Shown: positions 9,989 to 19,408 of the stretch, in pieces | Layout of the letters: each line of letters starts with the position of its first letter | Numbering within the stretch: the first letter of the stretch is position 1 | DNA from: Wenzhouxiangella sp. | GTDB taxonomy: Bacteria; Pseudomonadota; Gammaproteobacteria; Xanthomonadales; Wenzhouxiangellaceae | Assembly: GCA_007131235.1 (NCBI GenBank) | Contig: SLQY01000263.1 | Span: 1-49,558 of the forward strand | Reading direction: 5' to 3' | Length of the DNA: 49,558 nucleotides | Program-made: the position numbers and the translations under genes | Notes under the pieces: generated by a model | What the model was told of the DNA's origin: nothing | The model's input: only the letters and a program-made list of their open reading frames with translations | Database searches by the model: none

Positions 9989-10013
9989 GGGACAGGGACA
10001 GGGACAGGGGACA
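9989..10013. repeat. GGGACA tandem repeat upstream of rimO
   Basis: GGGACAGGGACAGGGACAGGGGACA read directly in the rimO / BtuF-like gap. Confidence 0.85.
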
Positions 10014-10030
10014 AGCGCGGAAGCGGGATT

Positions 10031-10798
10031 TTACGATCGACATTGATTGACGATCGAGCGGAGCTTCTCGATTCCCTCAAGCAGCCGGGGGCCTGGCCGG
10101 CCCAGCCAGGCTTCGCTGATTGGGATGATGCGTTGATTGCGAACGGCGGGGATGGTTTGCCAGCCTTCGCGTCGGGCGACGATGTGGGGGCGGTATTTCT
10201 CTTCCTTGACCCCGCACCAGCTCATGACGATGGCCTCTGGTGCCGCGGCACAGGCCTGCTCGGGGCTGATTTCCAGGGACTCGGCGGGGCGCTCGCTGAA
10301 CGGATTGCAGCCGCCGGCAAGGGTCAGCATTTCGTTGACCCAGGATCTGGCGCCGGGCACGATGACCGGTTTCGGCCACCATTCGACCAGAATCGGGACG
10401 GGCTTGCCGGCGGGTGGCCCCCGGTCCAGCAAGGCTTCGATGCGCCCGGCCAGAATGTCGGCTTCCGGCACGGCGGCGATCGCCTGGCCGATACGGCGAA
10501 TGTCAGCGGCCACGTCGGCCAGCGAATGTGGCTGGGTCACCAGCAGGGGCAGGCCGGCTTGCTCCAGCCGGGCCAGGCAGCGTTCGTGGCCCGGCACGGT
10601 CAGCGAGGTGATAACAAGATCCGGATCCAAAGCCTTGATCTTGCTGATATCAATGTCGAGATCCGGACCGATCCTGGGCAAGCTTTCAACGACTGCAGGC
10701 GGATGATCGGAATGATCATCCACTCCGACCAGCCAGTCGCTGCGCCCCAGGGCGCAGACAATTTCGGTGTTGGAGCAGGTGTGGGTGACCAGGCGCAT
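10031..10798 (-). CDS. Cobalamin/Fe3+-siderophore-type substrate-binding protein (BtuF-like) without a recognisable signal peptide
   Basis: [65 protein letters not shown] is typical of BtuF-like folds; the N-terminus begins directly with the mature fold. Confidence 0.85.
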   Translation of the reverse strand: MRLVTHTCSNTEIVCALGRSDWLVGVDDHSDHPPAVVESLPRIGPDLDIDISKIKALDPDLVITSLTVPGHERCLARLEQAGLPLLVTQPHSLADVAADIRRIGQAIAAVPEADILAGRIEALLDRGPPAGKPVPILVEWWPKPVIVPGARSWVNEMLTLAGGCNPFSERPAESLEISPEQACAAAPEAIVMSWCGVKEEKYRPHIVARREGWQTIPAVRNQRIIPISEAWLGRPGPRLLEGIEKLRSIVNQCRS

Positions 10799-10802
10799 GC
10801 CA

Positions 10803-12140
10803 TCAAACCTGGCGCGACTCGCGCCATTGGTCGGCCACGGCGGCGCCCCGGGTCTCATCCACCGGCAGCACCGTGATCATGGCGATGACGAACAGGACCA
10901 GGCAGAACAGGATGGCCGTGGCCAGGCCCAGCCAGGCCTGGAGCAGGCCCAGGCCGAGGATGCCGAAGACCGCGGCCAGTTTCGAGGCCGTGCCCCAGAA
11001 GCCGAAGAATTCGGCAGCCTTGCCGTTGGGCGTCAGCACGCCAACCAGGGCGCGACCAGCCGACTGTGACGAGCCCAGGCTCAGGCCAGCCAGGGTGCCG
11101 GCGAACAGGAACACGTACTGGGCTTCCCACTCCACGTCCAGCAGGCTGCGGGCAAGACTGGCCAGCAACGGCGTCTGCCAGATGGCAAGAATGGCGGCCA
11201 GCCAAAGCCCCAAAGTGATCAAGTAGGTAAGGCGTGCGCCGATGCGGCTTTGGATGAAACCAAAAGTCAGGGCGCCGATGGCCGCGGTAATCTGCACGGT
11301 GACAAACATGATGATGCGAACTTCTTCATCCCAGCCAATCACTTGTGCACCATAGATGAAGGAAAAGCTGACGATGATATAGATGCCTGCCATCATGAAA
11401 AAAACCGAGATCAGGAGGTTGCGCAGGTCCCGGAATTCGGCCAGGTGAGCCATTGTATTGCGCAGGCGGGCGAAGCCTGCGCCCACGATGGACTGTCCGG
11501 CAGGCAGTGGCCGCCGGCGACCGCGCTCGCGCAGCCAGACAAAGGTCGGGATGGCGGTGAGCAGAAAGAATACAGCGGCGAACGGCCCGACCCAGCGCAC
11601 CCGGTCGTAGTTCTCGGCACTGACCTCGCCGAGAAAGGCCAGCGCGAAAATGGTCGACACCATGCCGCCGACATAGCCCAGGCCCCAGCCCAGGCCGGAT
11701 ATCCAGCCCAGATCCTTGCGCGGACCCAGTCCGGGCAGAAAGCTGGCAATGAAGGCCTCGCCGATGGCGTAGGAGAAATTCGACAGGATGATCAGGGCCA
11801 TGGCCAGAACAATCCAGCCCGGCTCGACCAGCCAGAGCAGGGCGGTGGTGACCACCGTGGCCAGGTAGCTGACCAGCAGAAAGCGTTTGCGCAGGCGTGA
11901 GTGGTCCATTACCGCACCGCAGATCGGGTTGGCCACCACTACCAGCAGGTAGCTGATCGCCAGGGCGATACTCCAGAGCAGGTTGCCGAGGCGGTAGTCC
12001 GGCCCGTCGCCGACGATGACACGGGTGAACAGGTCGCCGAAGACCACGGTGATGATCAGCAGGGTGTAGGCCTGGTTGGCGAAGTCGAACATCGCCCAGC
12101 CGAAGATTTCGCGCGCCGGTGCGCGTTTCCTGGTGACCAT
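10803..12140 (-). CDS. MFS transporter, UMF1/Atg22-like family
   Basis: FGWAMFDFANQAYTLLIITVVFGDLFTRVIVGD N-terminal signature and ~12 hydrophobic segments; start MVTRKRAP at 12140. Confidence 0.88.
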   Translation of the reverse strand: MVTRKRAPAREIFGWAMFDFANQAYTLLIITVVFGDLFTRVIVGDGPDYRLGNLLWSIALAISYLLVVVANPICGAVMDHSRLRKRFLLVSYLATVVTTALLWLVEPGWIVLAMALIILSNFSYAIGEAFIASFLPGLGPRKDLGWISGLGWGLGYVGGMVSTIFALAFLGEVSAENYDRVRWVGPFAAVFFLLTAIPTFVWLRERGRRRPLPAGQSIVGAGFARLRNTMAHLAEFRDLRNLLISVFFMMAGIYIIVSFSFIYGAQVIGWDEEVRIIMFVTVQITAAIGALTFGFIQSRIGARLTYLITLGLWLAAILAIWQTPLLASLARSLLDVEWEAQYVFLFAGTLAGLSLGSSQSAGRALVGVLTPNGKAAEFFGFWGTASKLAAVFGILGLGLLQAWLGLATAILFCLVLFVIAMITVLPVDETRGAAVADQWRESRQV

Positions 12141-12142
12141 GC

Positions 12143-12481
12143 TCAGCGGCCTTGTTCGCGGGCGCTGGCACAATCCAGGCACAGCAGGGTAGCCGGATCG
12201 ACCTTCAGACGCGCCTCGGCAATGGATTCCGCGCATTCCTGGCATTCACCAAAAGTGCCGGACTCGATGCGCTCCAACGCCGTACGCAGGCGTCCGAGGG
12301 TGTGGACGCGACGTTGCTCGGCTGCCTGGGCCATGGCCTGGCCTTGCAGCGCGTCCATGCGACTCAAGCGCCCCTGGCGAGTCTGGTCAAGTTCCACCGT
12401 GGCGGTTGCCTCCTGGCTGGATTCGGCGATGTCTTCCAGGTCGGTAATGCGTTTTTTGATCAATGCGCGAAAATCGGTCAT
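12143..12481 (-). CDS. TraR/DksA-family zinc-finger protein
   Basis: 112 aa; C-terminal ESGTFGECQECAESIAEARLKVDPATLLCLDCASARE four-cysteine finger. Confidence 0.88.
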   Translation of the reverse strand: MTDFRALIKKRITDLEDIAESSQEATATVELDQTRQGRLSRMDALQGQAMAQAAEQRRVHTLGRLRTALERIESGTFGECQECAESIAEARLKVDPATLLCLDCASAREQGR

Positions 12482-12557
12482 GTCGGATTCCGATGCTGAT
12501 GCCGTGCAGGTTACCGTAGGTATTTCGTTCCCGGGTCAAAAATAGCGGGTTGACTAT

Positions 12558-12574
12558 CGAGATCAGCGATCTCG
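12558..12574. other. Perfect 7-bp hairpin (CGAGATC-AGC-GATCTCG) in the divergent DksA-like / YfcC-like intergenic region
   Basis: Sequence read directly; function unknown. Confidence 0.6.
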
Positions 12575-12721
12575 TTGGTCTGCGCCCGCAGACGGCTGGC
12601 CCGGTCAAACGTAGCCGTCAATCGCGCTCATGAAGCGATTCAGTCAAGGCAATGCTGGCCCCGGCAGGAGTCAGCCGATACAATCAGCCGCTGCTTTGAC
12701 CAAATGCCTGGCGACCTGCCG

Positions 12722-14098
12722 ATGACTTTCCGTGTTCCCAACACCCTGGCGCTGCTGTTTTTCCTGATGGTAGCCGCCCTGATTGCAACCTGGATCATTC
12801 CCCAGGGCCATTTCCAGACCGAAGTCAACGAAGCCGGGCGGGCGGTTGTTGTTCCCGGATCCTACGAGGTGGTGGAGGAACGCCATCGCATCGGTCCTTT
12901 GCAACTGTTCACGGCCGTGCCGAGGGCATTTGCCGCCGCCTCGGACATCATCTTCTTTCTGTTCATCATCGGCGGGGTGCTGGCCATCATCCGCGCAACC
13001 GGCACCATCGATGCGCTGCTGGGTCGCCTGCTGGAACGGTTCAGCAATCGTCCGGCAATGCTGATTTTCGTCGTCATCTTCGTGTTTTCGCTGGCCTCCA
13101 GCGCGGTTGGGTCCTCTGGCGAATACATTCCTTTCGTGCTGATCCTGGTCGCCCTGTGCCGGGCTATGCGCATGGATCCGATGACCGCCGTGGCCATGGT
13201 GATATCGGGCTATGGCGTCGGCTACGGGGTTGCTGCCTTCAACCAGTACACGGTGGTCGTAGCCCAGGGCGTGGCTGAACTGCCGATCTACTCGGGCTGG
13301 CAGGTGCGCCTGGCTTTGCTCGTTCCGTTCGTGCTGATTGCCGTGCATCATGTCTGGTCGTACGCTGACCGGGTGCGCCGCGATCCGGCTGCCAGCATGG
13401 TCTATGACAGCGAGCTTGTCGAGGCGGCAGAACCGCCGCGCGACTACCCTCCCATGAACTGGGGCCATGTGGCCATCGTGATCGGGTTTCTGCTCGCCCT
13501 GGGTATTGCCATCTGGGGCATTGCCCGGCAGGGCTGGTACCTGAATGAGCTGGGCGCGGCCTTTCTGATCCTAGGCCTGGTCGCGGCGCTCATCGGACGC
13601 CTTTCACCGAGCGCTACCGCAGAGAAGTTCATCATCGGCGCGCGCCAGCTGACCGAAACCGCGCTGCTGGTCGGCATCGCCCGCGGTATCGCCCTGATTA
13701 TGGAGGACGGCCAGATCCTGCATACGATTGTGCATTACCTGTCGCTGCCGCTGGGCCTGGTCGGGGCCGAACTGTCTGCGGTCGGTATGCTGATCATCCA
13801 GTCCATCCTCAACCTGTTCATTCCGTCCGGCAGCGGCCAGGCTTTTGTCACCATGCCGCTGATGGCGCCTCTGAGCGACCTGGTCGGCGTCAGTCGCCAG
13901 GTGGCGGTATTGGCCTACCAGCTGGGTGACGGCTTTACCAATATGATCATCCCGACCAATGCCATTTTGATGGGCATTCTCGGCATGGCCGGCATCTCCT
14001 ATGCGAAATGGCTCAGATTTGCCTGGCCGCTGATGCTGAAACTTTTTGTCGCCGCCGCCCTGGTGCTGGTTGGTGCGGTCTGGCTGGGCTTTGAATAA
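12722..14098 (+). CDS. YfcC/DcuC-like integral membrane transporter (paralog 1)
   Basis: Multi-TM; FRVPNTLALLFFLMVAALIATWIIPQGHFQTEVNEAGR, IPSGSGQAFVTMPLMAPLSDLVGVSRQVAVLAYQLGDGFTNMIIPTNAILMGILGMAGI. Confidence 0.88.
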   Translation: MTFRVPNTLALLFFLMVAALIATWIIPQGHFQTEVNEAGRAVVVPGSYEVVEERHRIGPLQLFTAVPRAFAAASDIIFFLFIIGGVLAIIRATGTIDALLGRLLERFSNRPAMLIFVVIFVFSLASSAVGSSGEYIPFVLILVALCRAMRMDPMTAVAMVISGYGVGYGVAAFNQYTVVVAQGVAELPIYSGWQVRLALLVPFVLIAVHHVWSYADRVRRDPAASMVYDSELVEAAEPPRDYPPMNWGHVAIVIGFLLALGIAIWGIARQGWYLNELGAAFLILGLVAALIGRLSPSATAEKFIIGARQLTETALLVGIARGIALIMEDGQILHTIVHYLSLPLGLVGAELSAVGMLIIQSILNLFIPSGSGQAFVTMPLMAPLSDLVGVSRQVAVLAYQLGDGFTNMIIPTNAILMGILGMAGISYAKWLRFAWPLMLKLFVAAALVLVGAVWLGFE

Positions 14099-14111
14099 GG
14101 ACTTCGGTTTG

Positions 14112-14933
14112 ATGAAAAACAACCTGGATATCGGGGCTTCGGCCCCTGGCACGGTGCTTGTTTCCGGCGGCGGTGCCGGGCTTGGGGAAGCCATGGCCCG
14201 GCGCTTCGCGGCAGCCGGATGGCAGGTCATCGTCGCTGATCTGGCCGAGGACCGTGCCCGTGCCGTGGCCGATAGCCTCGATGGGCAGGGGCATGTGCTG
14301 GTCATGGATGTCACCGACCCGGCGGCCTGGGACAAGGCCGCTGCTTTTGTCGCTGATCGATTTGGCAGCCTGGAAGTGCTGGTCAACAATGCCGGTGTCG
14401 CTGTCGGTGGCACCCTGGAAGAGACCTCGATCGAGGACTGGCGCTGGGTCATGGACATCGATCTGCACGGCGTGGTGCTGGGTTGCAAGGCTTTTGCCCC
14501 GGTCATGCGCGCCCAGGGGCGGGGACATATCATCAACGTGGCCTCGTTTGCGGGATTTGCTGCCGCTCCTGGCATCAACGCTTATGGCACGGCCAAGGCG
14601 GCCGTGATCGCCATGTCCGAGATGCTGAGGGCCGAGCTGCACGATGCCGGGGTCGCGGTCTCTGCGCTGTGCCCGGCTTTCGTGCCCACCCGGTTGACCG
14701 AAACCATGCGGGCGCCGGATCAGAGCTATAACCGTCGGGTGGAGCGCTGGATGGAACGTTCGGGGGTCAAGGCCGAGCATGTGGCCGAGGTGGTTTTCAA
14801 GGCCATAGCGCGGCCGCGTTTCATGCTGTTGACCCACGGCAACACGCGCTGGGCCTGGCGCATCCGGCGCTGGTTTCCCGAATTATATTTCCGACTGTTG
14901 ATGCGCAATGCGCCACGGCCCAGTCAATCGTGA
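14112..14933 (+). CDS. SDR-family NAD(P)-dependent oxidoreductase
   Basis: VLVSGGGAGLGEAMARRF glycine-rich motif, LVNNAGVAVGG, catalytic YGTAKAA. Confidence 0.93.
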   Translation: MKNNLDIGASAPGTVLVSGGGAGLGEAMARRFAAAGWQVIVADLAEDRARAVADSLDGQGHVLVMDVTDPAAWDKAAAFVADRFGSLEVLVNNAGVAVGGTLEETSIEDWRWVMDIDLHGVVLGCKAFAPVMRAQGRGHIINVASFAGFAAAPGINAYGTAKAAVIAMSEMLRAELHDAGVAVSALCPAFVPTRLTETMRAPDQSYNRRVERWMERSGVKAEHVAEVVFKAIARPRFMLLTHGNTRWAWRIRRWFPELYFRLLMRNAPRPSQS

Positions 14934-15048
14934 CTTGCCTCGGACAGTGAGATTGCATTGCGATTGAGATTGCAGTTCGACTTGCAGGCAGACTGCTTTG
15001 ATCGGATACTGAGGCCGGTGTGGGGTTCGGCAAAATGGAGTCTTCGCA

Positions 15049-16182
15049 ATGAGGGAACGTTTTTACCTGGAGAGTTCAGACGGTCAGGAGCAGCTGCCGC
15101 GGCGTCTGGACTTGAACGGGTTCCCGGCCACCCTGGGCCGACATCCCGATTGCAGCGTGCAGCTGAACGTCGATAGAATCTCGCGCCTGCACGCGCGCTT
15201 CGATCTGCTGGATGGCGAATTGCGAGTCGAGGATCTCGGCAGCACCAACGGCACTTTCGTCAATCACCAGGCCATCCAGGGCCCTACCGTCGTTGCCGCC
15301 GGGGACGTGCTCCACCTGGCGGACCATGAGTTTCGCCTGATGCGCGACGACAGCGACCGCACGGCACCTGCGCGGCCGGTCGCCTCGGCCGATACCGTGG
15401 TCGGTCTGAACGCCTTGCCCCGGCACTTCCCGCTGCAGATGTCTGCACTGTTCGATTTGCTGGAAAACGAGCGGGTTTGCGCCTACCACCAGGGTATCCA
15501 TACTGCCGATGGTGAACTCTATGCCTGGGAGTTGCTCGGTCGTAGCACGCACCCGGAGCTGGTTGATGGACCGGGCCAGCTGTTCAGCCTGGCTGGCGCG
15601 CTCAATGTCGAGGTGCGTCTGAGTCGGCTGCTGCGTCGCTGCAGCTTCGAGGCGGCGCACCGGGCCGGTCTGCGCCAACCGCTGTTTTTCAACAACCATC
15701 CGGCCGAGTGCGAGGATTTCGACGCCTTGTTGGCCGAGCTGGCCGAACTGCGCGGCTGCTACCCCAATCTGAAGCTCGTATTCGAGGTGCATGAATCAGC
15801 GGTGACTGATCTCAAGGTCATGGCCAAGGTGCGTGACGATCTCAAGCGCATGGGCATCAGCCTGGCCTACGACGACTTCGGGGCCGGCCAGGCCCGTTTG
15901 CTGGAGCTGGTTGACGTACCGCCGGATTACCTGAAGTTTGATATTTCGCTGATTCGAGGGCTCGATAGTCGAGACTCACCCAAGTATCGGCTGCTGTCCT
16001 CGCTCAACAACCTGATCAGTGACCTGGGTATTCGCACCCTGGCAGAAGGCATAGAAACCGAAGTCAGCGCTGCCCTGTGCCGGGAGATTGGCATTGACCT
16101 GTTGCAAGGTTATTACTATTCCCGGCCGAGCCTGATACCGCGTCGATCTCACCACCACAGCGAAACCGACAACGCGCCGTAG
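15049..16182 (+). CDS. FHA domain-EAL domain protein (putative c-di-GMP phosphodiesterase)
   Basis: FHA: LGRHPDCSVQLNVDRISRLHARFDLLDGELRVEDLGSTNGTFVN. EAL: AWELLGR, LVFEVHES, YDDFGAGQARLLEL, LKFD, LAEGIET, LLQGYYYSRP. Confidence 0.92.
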   Translation: MRERFYLESSDGQEQLPRRLDLNGFPATLGRHPDCSVQLNVDRISRLHARFDLLDGELRVEDLGSTNGTFVNHQAIQGPTVVAAGDVLHLADHEFRLMRDDSDRTAPARPVASADTVVGLNALPRHFPLQMSALFDLLENERVCAYHQGIHTADGELYAWELLGRSTHPELVDGPGQLFSLAGALNVEVRLSRLLRRCSFEAAHRAGLRQPLFFNNHPAECEDFDALLAELAELRGCYPNLKLVFEVHESAVTDLKVMAKVRDDLKRMGISLAYDDFGAGQARLLELVDVPPDYLKFDISLIRGLDSRDSPKYRLLSSLNNLISDLGIRTLAEGIETEVSAALCREIGIDLLQGYYYSRPSLIPRRSHHHSETDNAP

Positions 16183-17132
16183 TCCTGTGCTTCCAGCTGT
16201 CCCTCGAATTCGCGGCTGCGCCAGACATGGGTGTAGGCTGCCCTGAAGCGACCCTGGGTATAAACCAGCCCGGCGAACAGCTCGCCAACCATCCGACGGA
16301 CATTGACGCCCTTGCGACCGCCGATGGTATTGCCTTCGATGAACAGGTCGCGACCGACCCATCGTCCCTCGCTGCCGGCATAGACATACCAGTGCCGAGT
16401 CGGCTCGGGACGAAAGTAACCTGAGCCCGAAACGGCAGGCGTGATCCTGGGGGGGCCGAAGTCGTCGGGCAGGTTGTGGCCCACTCGGATGAAGCTGCCG
16501 GCGCTGGCGTGGCTATGCGCGTTGCCCAGGGTCAGACCGCCGAGCAGGCTGATATCCAGACCAAAGCGTTCGTGCTCGGCGCGATCAAAGATCCGCCGAA
16601 AGCGATCGTAGCCGAGCAGCAAGGTCGGTTCGTTCTTGATCTGGGTATTCCAGCCGGTTGGCATATCGGTATCGATGGCGCGATGCACGGCTTTTTGCAC
16701 CTGCTTGCCGAACGCCGCCGGCCCGGCGATACCCAGGCCAACTCGAACCCGGTCGGCACCGCCGGGGTGAATGGTGCCGGTTGCGAACTTGACATGCAGC
16801 CAGGCCGCATAGGGGCGGTCATCGGGTGGAAACTTCGGGTCAACGATATCGGCCGGGGTGTAGATGTTGTGGCCGATCGACAGGCTGTAAGGCAGGGTCT
16901 CAGCCTGTTCGAACCCCGGAAAGCGTCGCGCCACTGACTCCAGCCAGGAAGGTGCTTCCCGGGCCTCTGCGATCCGTGTCAGACGTATGCCGCTGGTGTA
17001 GTAGCGGTCTTCACCGGCAAAGATATCGTTTTCATATTCGACCATCCAGATCGAGACCGGGCTTGTGTCGGCCAGCCCTGGCTGCCCGGCCAGGGCAGCC
17101 AGGGCAACCAGCATCACAAGGGATCGAGTCAT
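16149..17132 (-). CDS. Lipid A deacylase LpxR family protein (DUF2219)
   Basis: Signal peptide; EYENDIFAGEDRYYTSGIRLTRI, SIGHNIYTPADI, DDRPYAAWLHV, GWNTQIKNEPTLLLGYDR. The 3' end overlaps the FHA-EAL 3' end by 34 nt. Confidence 0.9.
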   Translation of the reverse strand: MTRSLVMLVALAALAGQPGLADTSPVSIWMVEYENDIFAGEDRYYTSGIRLTRIAEAREAPSWLESVARRFPGFEQAETLPYSLSIGHNIYTPADIVDPKFPPDDRPYAAWLHVKFATGTIHPGGADRVRVGLGIAGPAAFGKQVQKAVHRAIDTDMPTGWNTQIKNEPTLLLGYDRFRRIFDRAEHERFGLDISLLGGLTLGNAHSHASAGSFIRVGHNLPDDFGPPRITPAVSGSGYFRPEPTRHWYVYAGSEGRWVGRDLFIEGNTIGGRKGVNVRRMVGELFAGLVYTQGRFRAAYTHVWRSREFEGQLEAQDYGALSVSLWW

Positions 17133-17144
17133 GGCTTGAACTGC

Positions 17145-19175
17145 TTACCAGATGCTCACGCGTTCTTCGACCGGTACGTACAACTCATGATCAGGTTGCA
17201 CGTTGAAAGCTTCGTACCAGGCATCAATGTTGCGCACGACCCCATTGACCCGGTAGCGGGCCGGGCTGTGCGGGCCGGTGATCAAGCGAGCGCGCAGCGA
17301 TTCCTCGGTTTCGATCGTCCGCCAGACTTGGGCCCAGGCCATGAAGAAGCGCTGGTCTCCGCTCAATCCGTCGAGAACGGGGGCCTGGCCGTCGTGGTGA
17401 TCTGCCAGGTAGAGTTGGTAGGCATGGTGGGCGATGGAAAGGCCCCCCAGATCACCAATATTCTCTCCCAGCGCCAGTTGGCCATTGATGTTCATGCCGG
17501 GTAGCGGCTCGAAGGCATCGTATTGGGCAATCAGTCTGCTGGTTCGACGCTCGAACTCGGCGCGGGAGTGATCTGTCCACCAGTTGCGCAGTACACCGTC
17601 GGCATCCGAGCGCGAGCCCTGGTCATCAAACCCGTGGCCCATTTCATGCCCGATGACGCCACCGATGGCGCCAAAGTTGACGGCAGGGTCGGCGTTTGGA
17701 TCGAAGAATGGTGGCTGCAGAATGGCGGCCGGAAACACGATCTCATTGCGCGTTGACGAGTAATAGGCATTGACGGTCTGGGGCGTCATGAACCACTCCC
17801 ACTCGCGCACCGGTTCGTTCAACCGCGCCAGGGAGTCGGCACGGAACCAGGCCCCGAGACGGTCGAGGTTTCCAACCAGGTCCGTGGCATCAATACTGAT
17901 TGACGAGTAGTCGCGCCAGCGATCGGGATAGCCAATCTTGGGAAGGAATGCATCGAGCTTGCGCTGTGCCTCGGCGCGGGTTTCGTCATCCATCCAGTCC
18001 AGAACCGCCAAGCGTTCGGCGAATGCGCGGCGCAGATATTCGACCAGTGTTTCCATCTGCGCCCGATGGGCTGGAGGAAAATGGCGCTCGACATAAACCT
18101 GACCGACCAGTTCACCCAACCGACTGCTGACCAGGTTAATCGCGCGGCGATCGCGCGGACGTCGCTCCTCGACGCCGCCGAGGCGACGCTGGAAAAACTC
18201 GAAGTGAGCTTGCGAAAAGGCTTCAGGTAATAGCGTGGCGTGATTGTTGATCCAGTGAAAGGCGTGCCATGAAGCCCAATGCTCGACCGGGATATTGGCA
18301 AAAACGGCAGCATTGGCAATCACGGCGCGGTCGTTGGTCAGAACCAACTCCTCGACATCGTTGACTTCCCGCTCCGTCAACAACGCGCTCCACGGAAATC
18401 CGGGTGCCATTTCTTCCAGTTGCTGACGTTCAATCAGGTTGTAGTTGGCTTGTCGATCACGTTGCTCGACGCGAGTGAAGTGATTGGCCGCCACGGTTGT
18501 TTCCAGGGCAAGAATGTCGGCGGCCCTTTGCTCGGCCTGGTCGATTCCGGCACGCTTGAAGGTGGCCGCAATATAGGCCTGGTAAGCCTCGCGATGGGCT
18601 GGAAAGGGGGCATCCTCTCGATCGTAGTAGTCGCGGTTGGGCAGGCCGAGGCCGCTCTGGGCAAGATGAACCAGGTAGCGCTGGGGATTGCCGGCATCCT
18701 GGGCTATGCGAACCGCAACCAGTGAGCTGGTTCCCGGCTTGCCCATCCAGCGGGCTGCATCCGTGAGCGATTCGATGGCCAGCAGCTGTTGCAGCGTTTC
18801 CTCGATTGGGCTCAAGCCAAGTTGTTCGATGCGGTCGCTATCCATGTAGCTGGCATGCAGATTGGCAATCTGCCCCTGGGCGGAGTCGGGCTCGGGCTGC
18901 GTGGCGGCAGCGTCGGCAATGATTGCCTCGACACGCTCTTCGGCTTCCAGCGCCAATTCGGCAAAGGCACCGAAGCGGGAAAAGCCGGCCGGCATGGTTG
19001 CCGACGCCAGCCAGCCGTCATTGACGAACTGGAAAAAATCGTCTCCGGGGGCAGTGGATTCACTCAAGTGTCGGGTTTCGACACCCCAATCTCCGAGCCT
19101 GGCGGCGTCGGATGCACCTGCGTTCAGGCTCAGTGTCAGAAAAAGAGAAAAAAGTATTGGCTTGCTCGGAGTCAT
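17145..19175 (-). CDS. M13-family (neprilysin-like) secreted zinc metallopeptidase
   Basis: HEMGH (VIGHEMGHGFDDQGSRSDADG), GENIGDLGG, NAYYSSTRNEIVFPAAILQPPFFD; signal peptide from MTPSKPILFSLFLTLSLNAGA. Confidence 0.95.
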   Translation of the reverse strand: MTPSKPILFSLFLTLSLNAGASDAARLGDWGVETRHLSESTAPGDDFFQFVNDGWLASATMPAGFSRFGAFAELALEAEERVEAIIADAAATQPEPDSAQGQIANLHASYMDSDRIEQLGLSPIEETLQQLLAIESLTDAARWMGKPGTSSLVAVRIAQDAGNPQRYLVHLAQSGLGLPNRDYYDREDAPFPAHREAYQAYIAATFKRAGIDQAEQRAADILALETTVAANHFTRVEQRDRQANYNLIERQQLEEMAPGFPWSALLTEREVNDVEELVLTNDRAVIANAAVFANIPVEHWASWHAFHWINNHATLLPEAFSQAHFEFFQRRLGGVEERRPRDRRAINLVSSRLGELVGQVYVERHFPPAHRAQMETLVEYLRRAFAERLAVLDWMDDETRAEAQRKLDAFLPKIGYPDRWRDYSSISIDATDLVGNLDRLGAWFRADSLARLNEPVREWEWFMTPQTVNAYYSSTRNEIVFPAAILQPPFFDPNADPAVNFGAIGGVIGHEMGHGFDDQGSRSDADGVLRNWWTDHSRAEFERRTSRLIAQYDAFEPLPGMNINGQLALGENIGDLGGLSIAHHAYQLYLADHHDGQAPVLDGLSGDQRFFMAWAQVWRTIETEESLRARLITGPHSPARYRVNGVVRNIDAWYEAFNVQPDHELYVPVEERVSIW

Positions 19176-19408
19176 GATTGTCTGTTTGGAGGGGTGGGTC
19201 ACTCGGGGCCATAAAAACACCTGTTGTCTGGCCCGCTGATCGGGCTCAGACATTTGATCGGTTAATTGGTTCTATCCATGCACGTCATTTTGGACCGGAT
19301 CATCCAAGCCGGGGTCGCTGGAAATGCTATGATTTCTGCTACAACGGGGTTTCGATTGCAGGATCTCCAGTATTCCGGTCGGAGATTGTCAGTGAATAGT
19401 CTTTCAAA

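Noticed and set aside
9970-10080. N-terminal extension of RimO ([10 protein letters not shown]...[13 protein letters not shown])
   Set aside because: The PVPVPVP stretch is translated GGGACA repeat; the conserved RimO N-terminus starts at ATG 9969.
12516-12539. Conserved small peptide shared with 46431-46454 ((N/D)P(A/G)TK(F/Y)LR)
   Set aside because: Differences between the two copies fall mostly at codon position 2 rather than wobble positions, so there is no sign of coding selection.
14948-14975. GAGATTGCA direct repeats upstream of the FHA-EAL gene
   Set aside because: Only two 9-mer copies; too short to separate from chance, though it resembles the other gap repeats.
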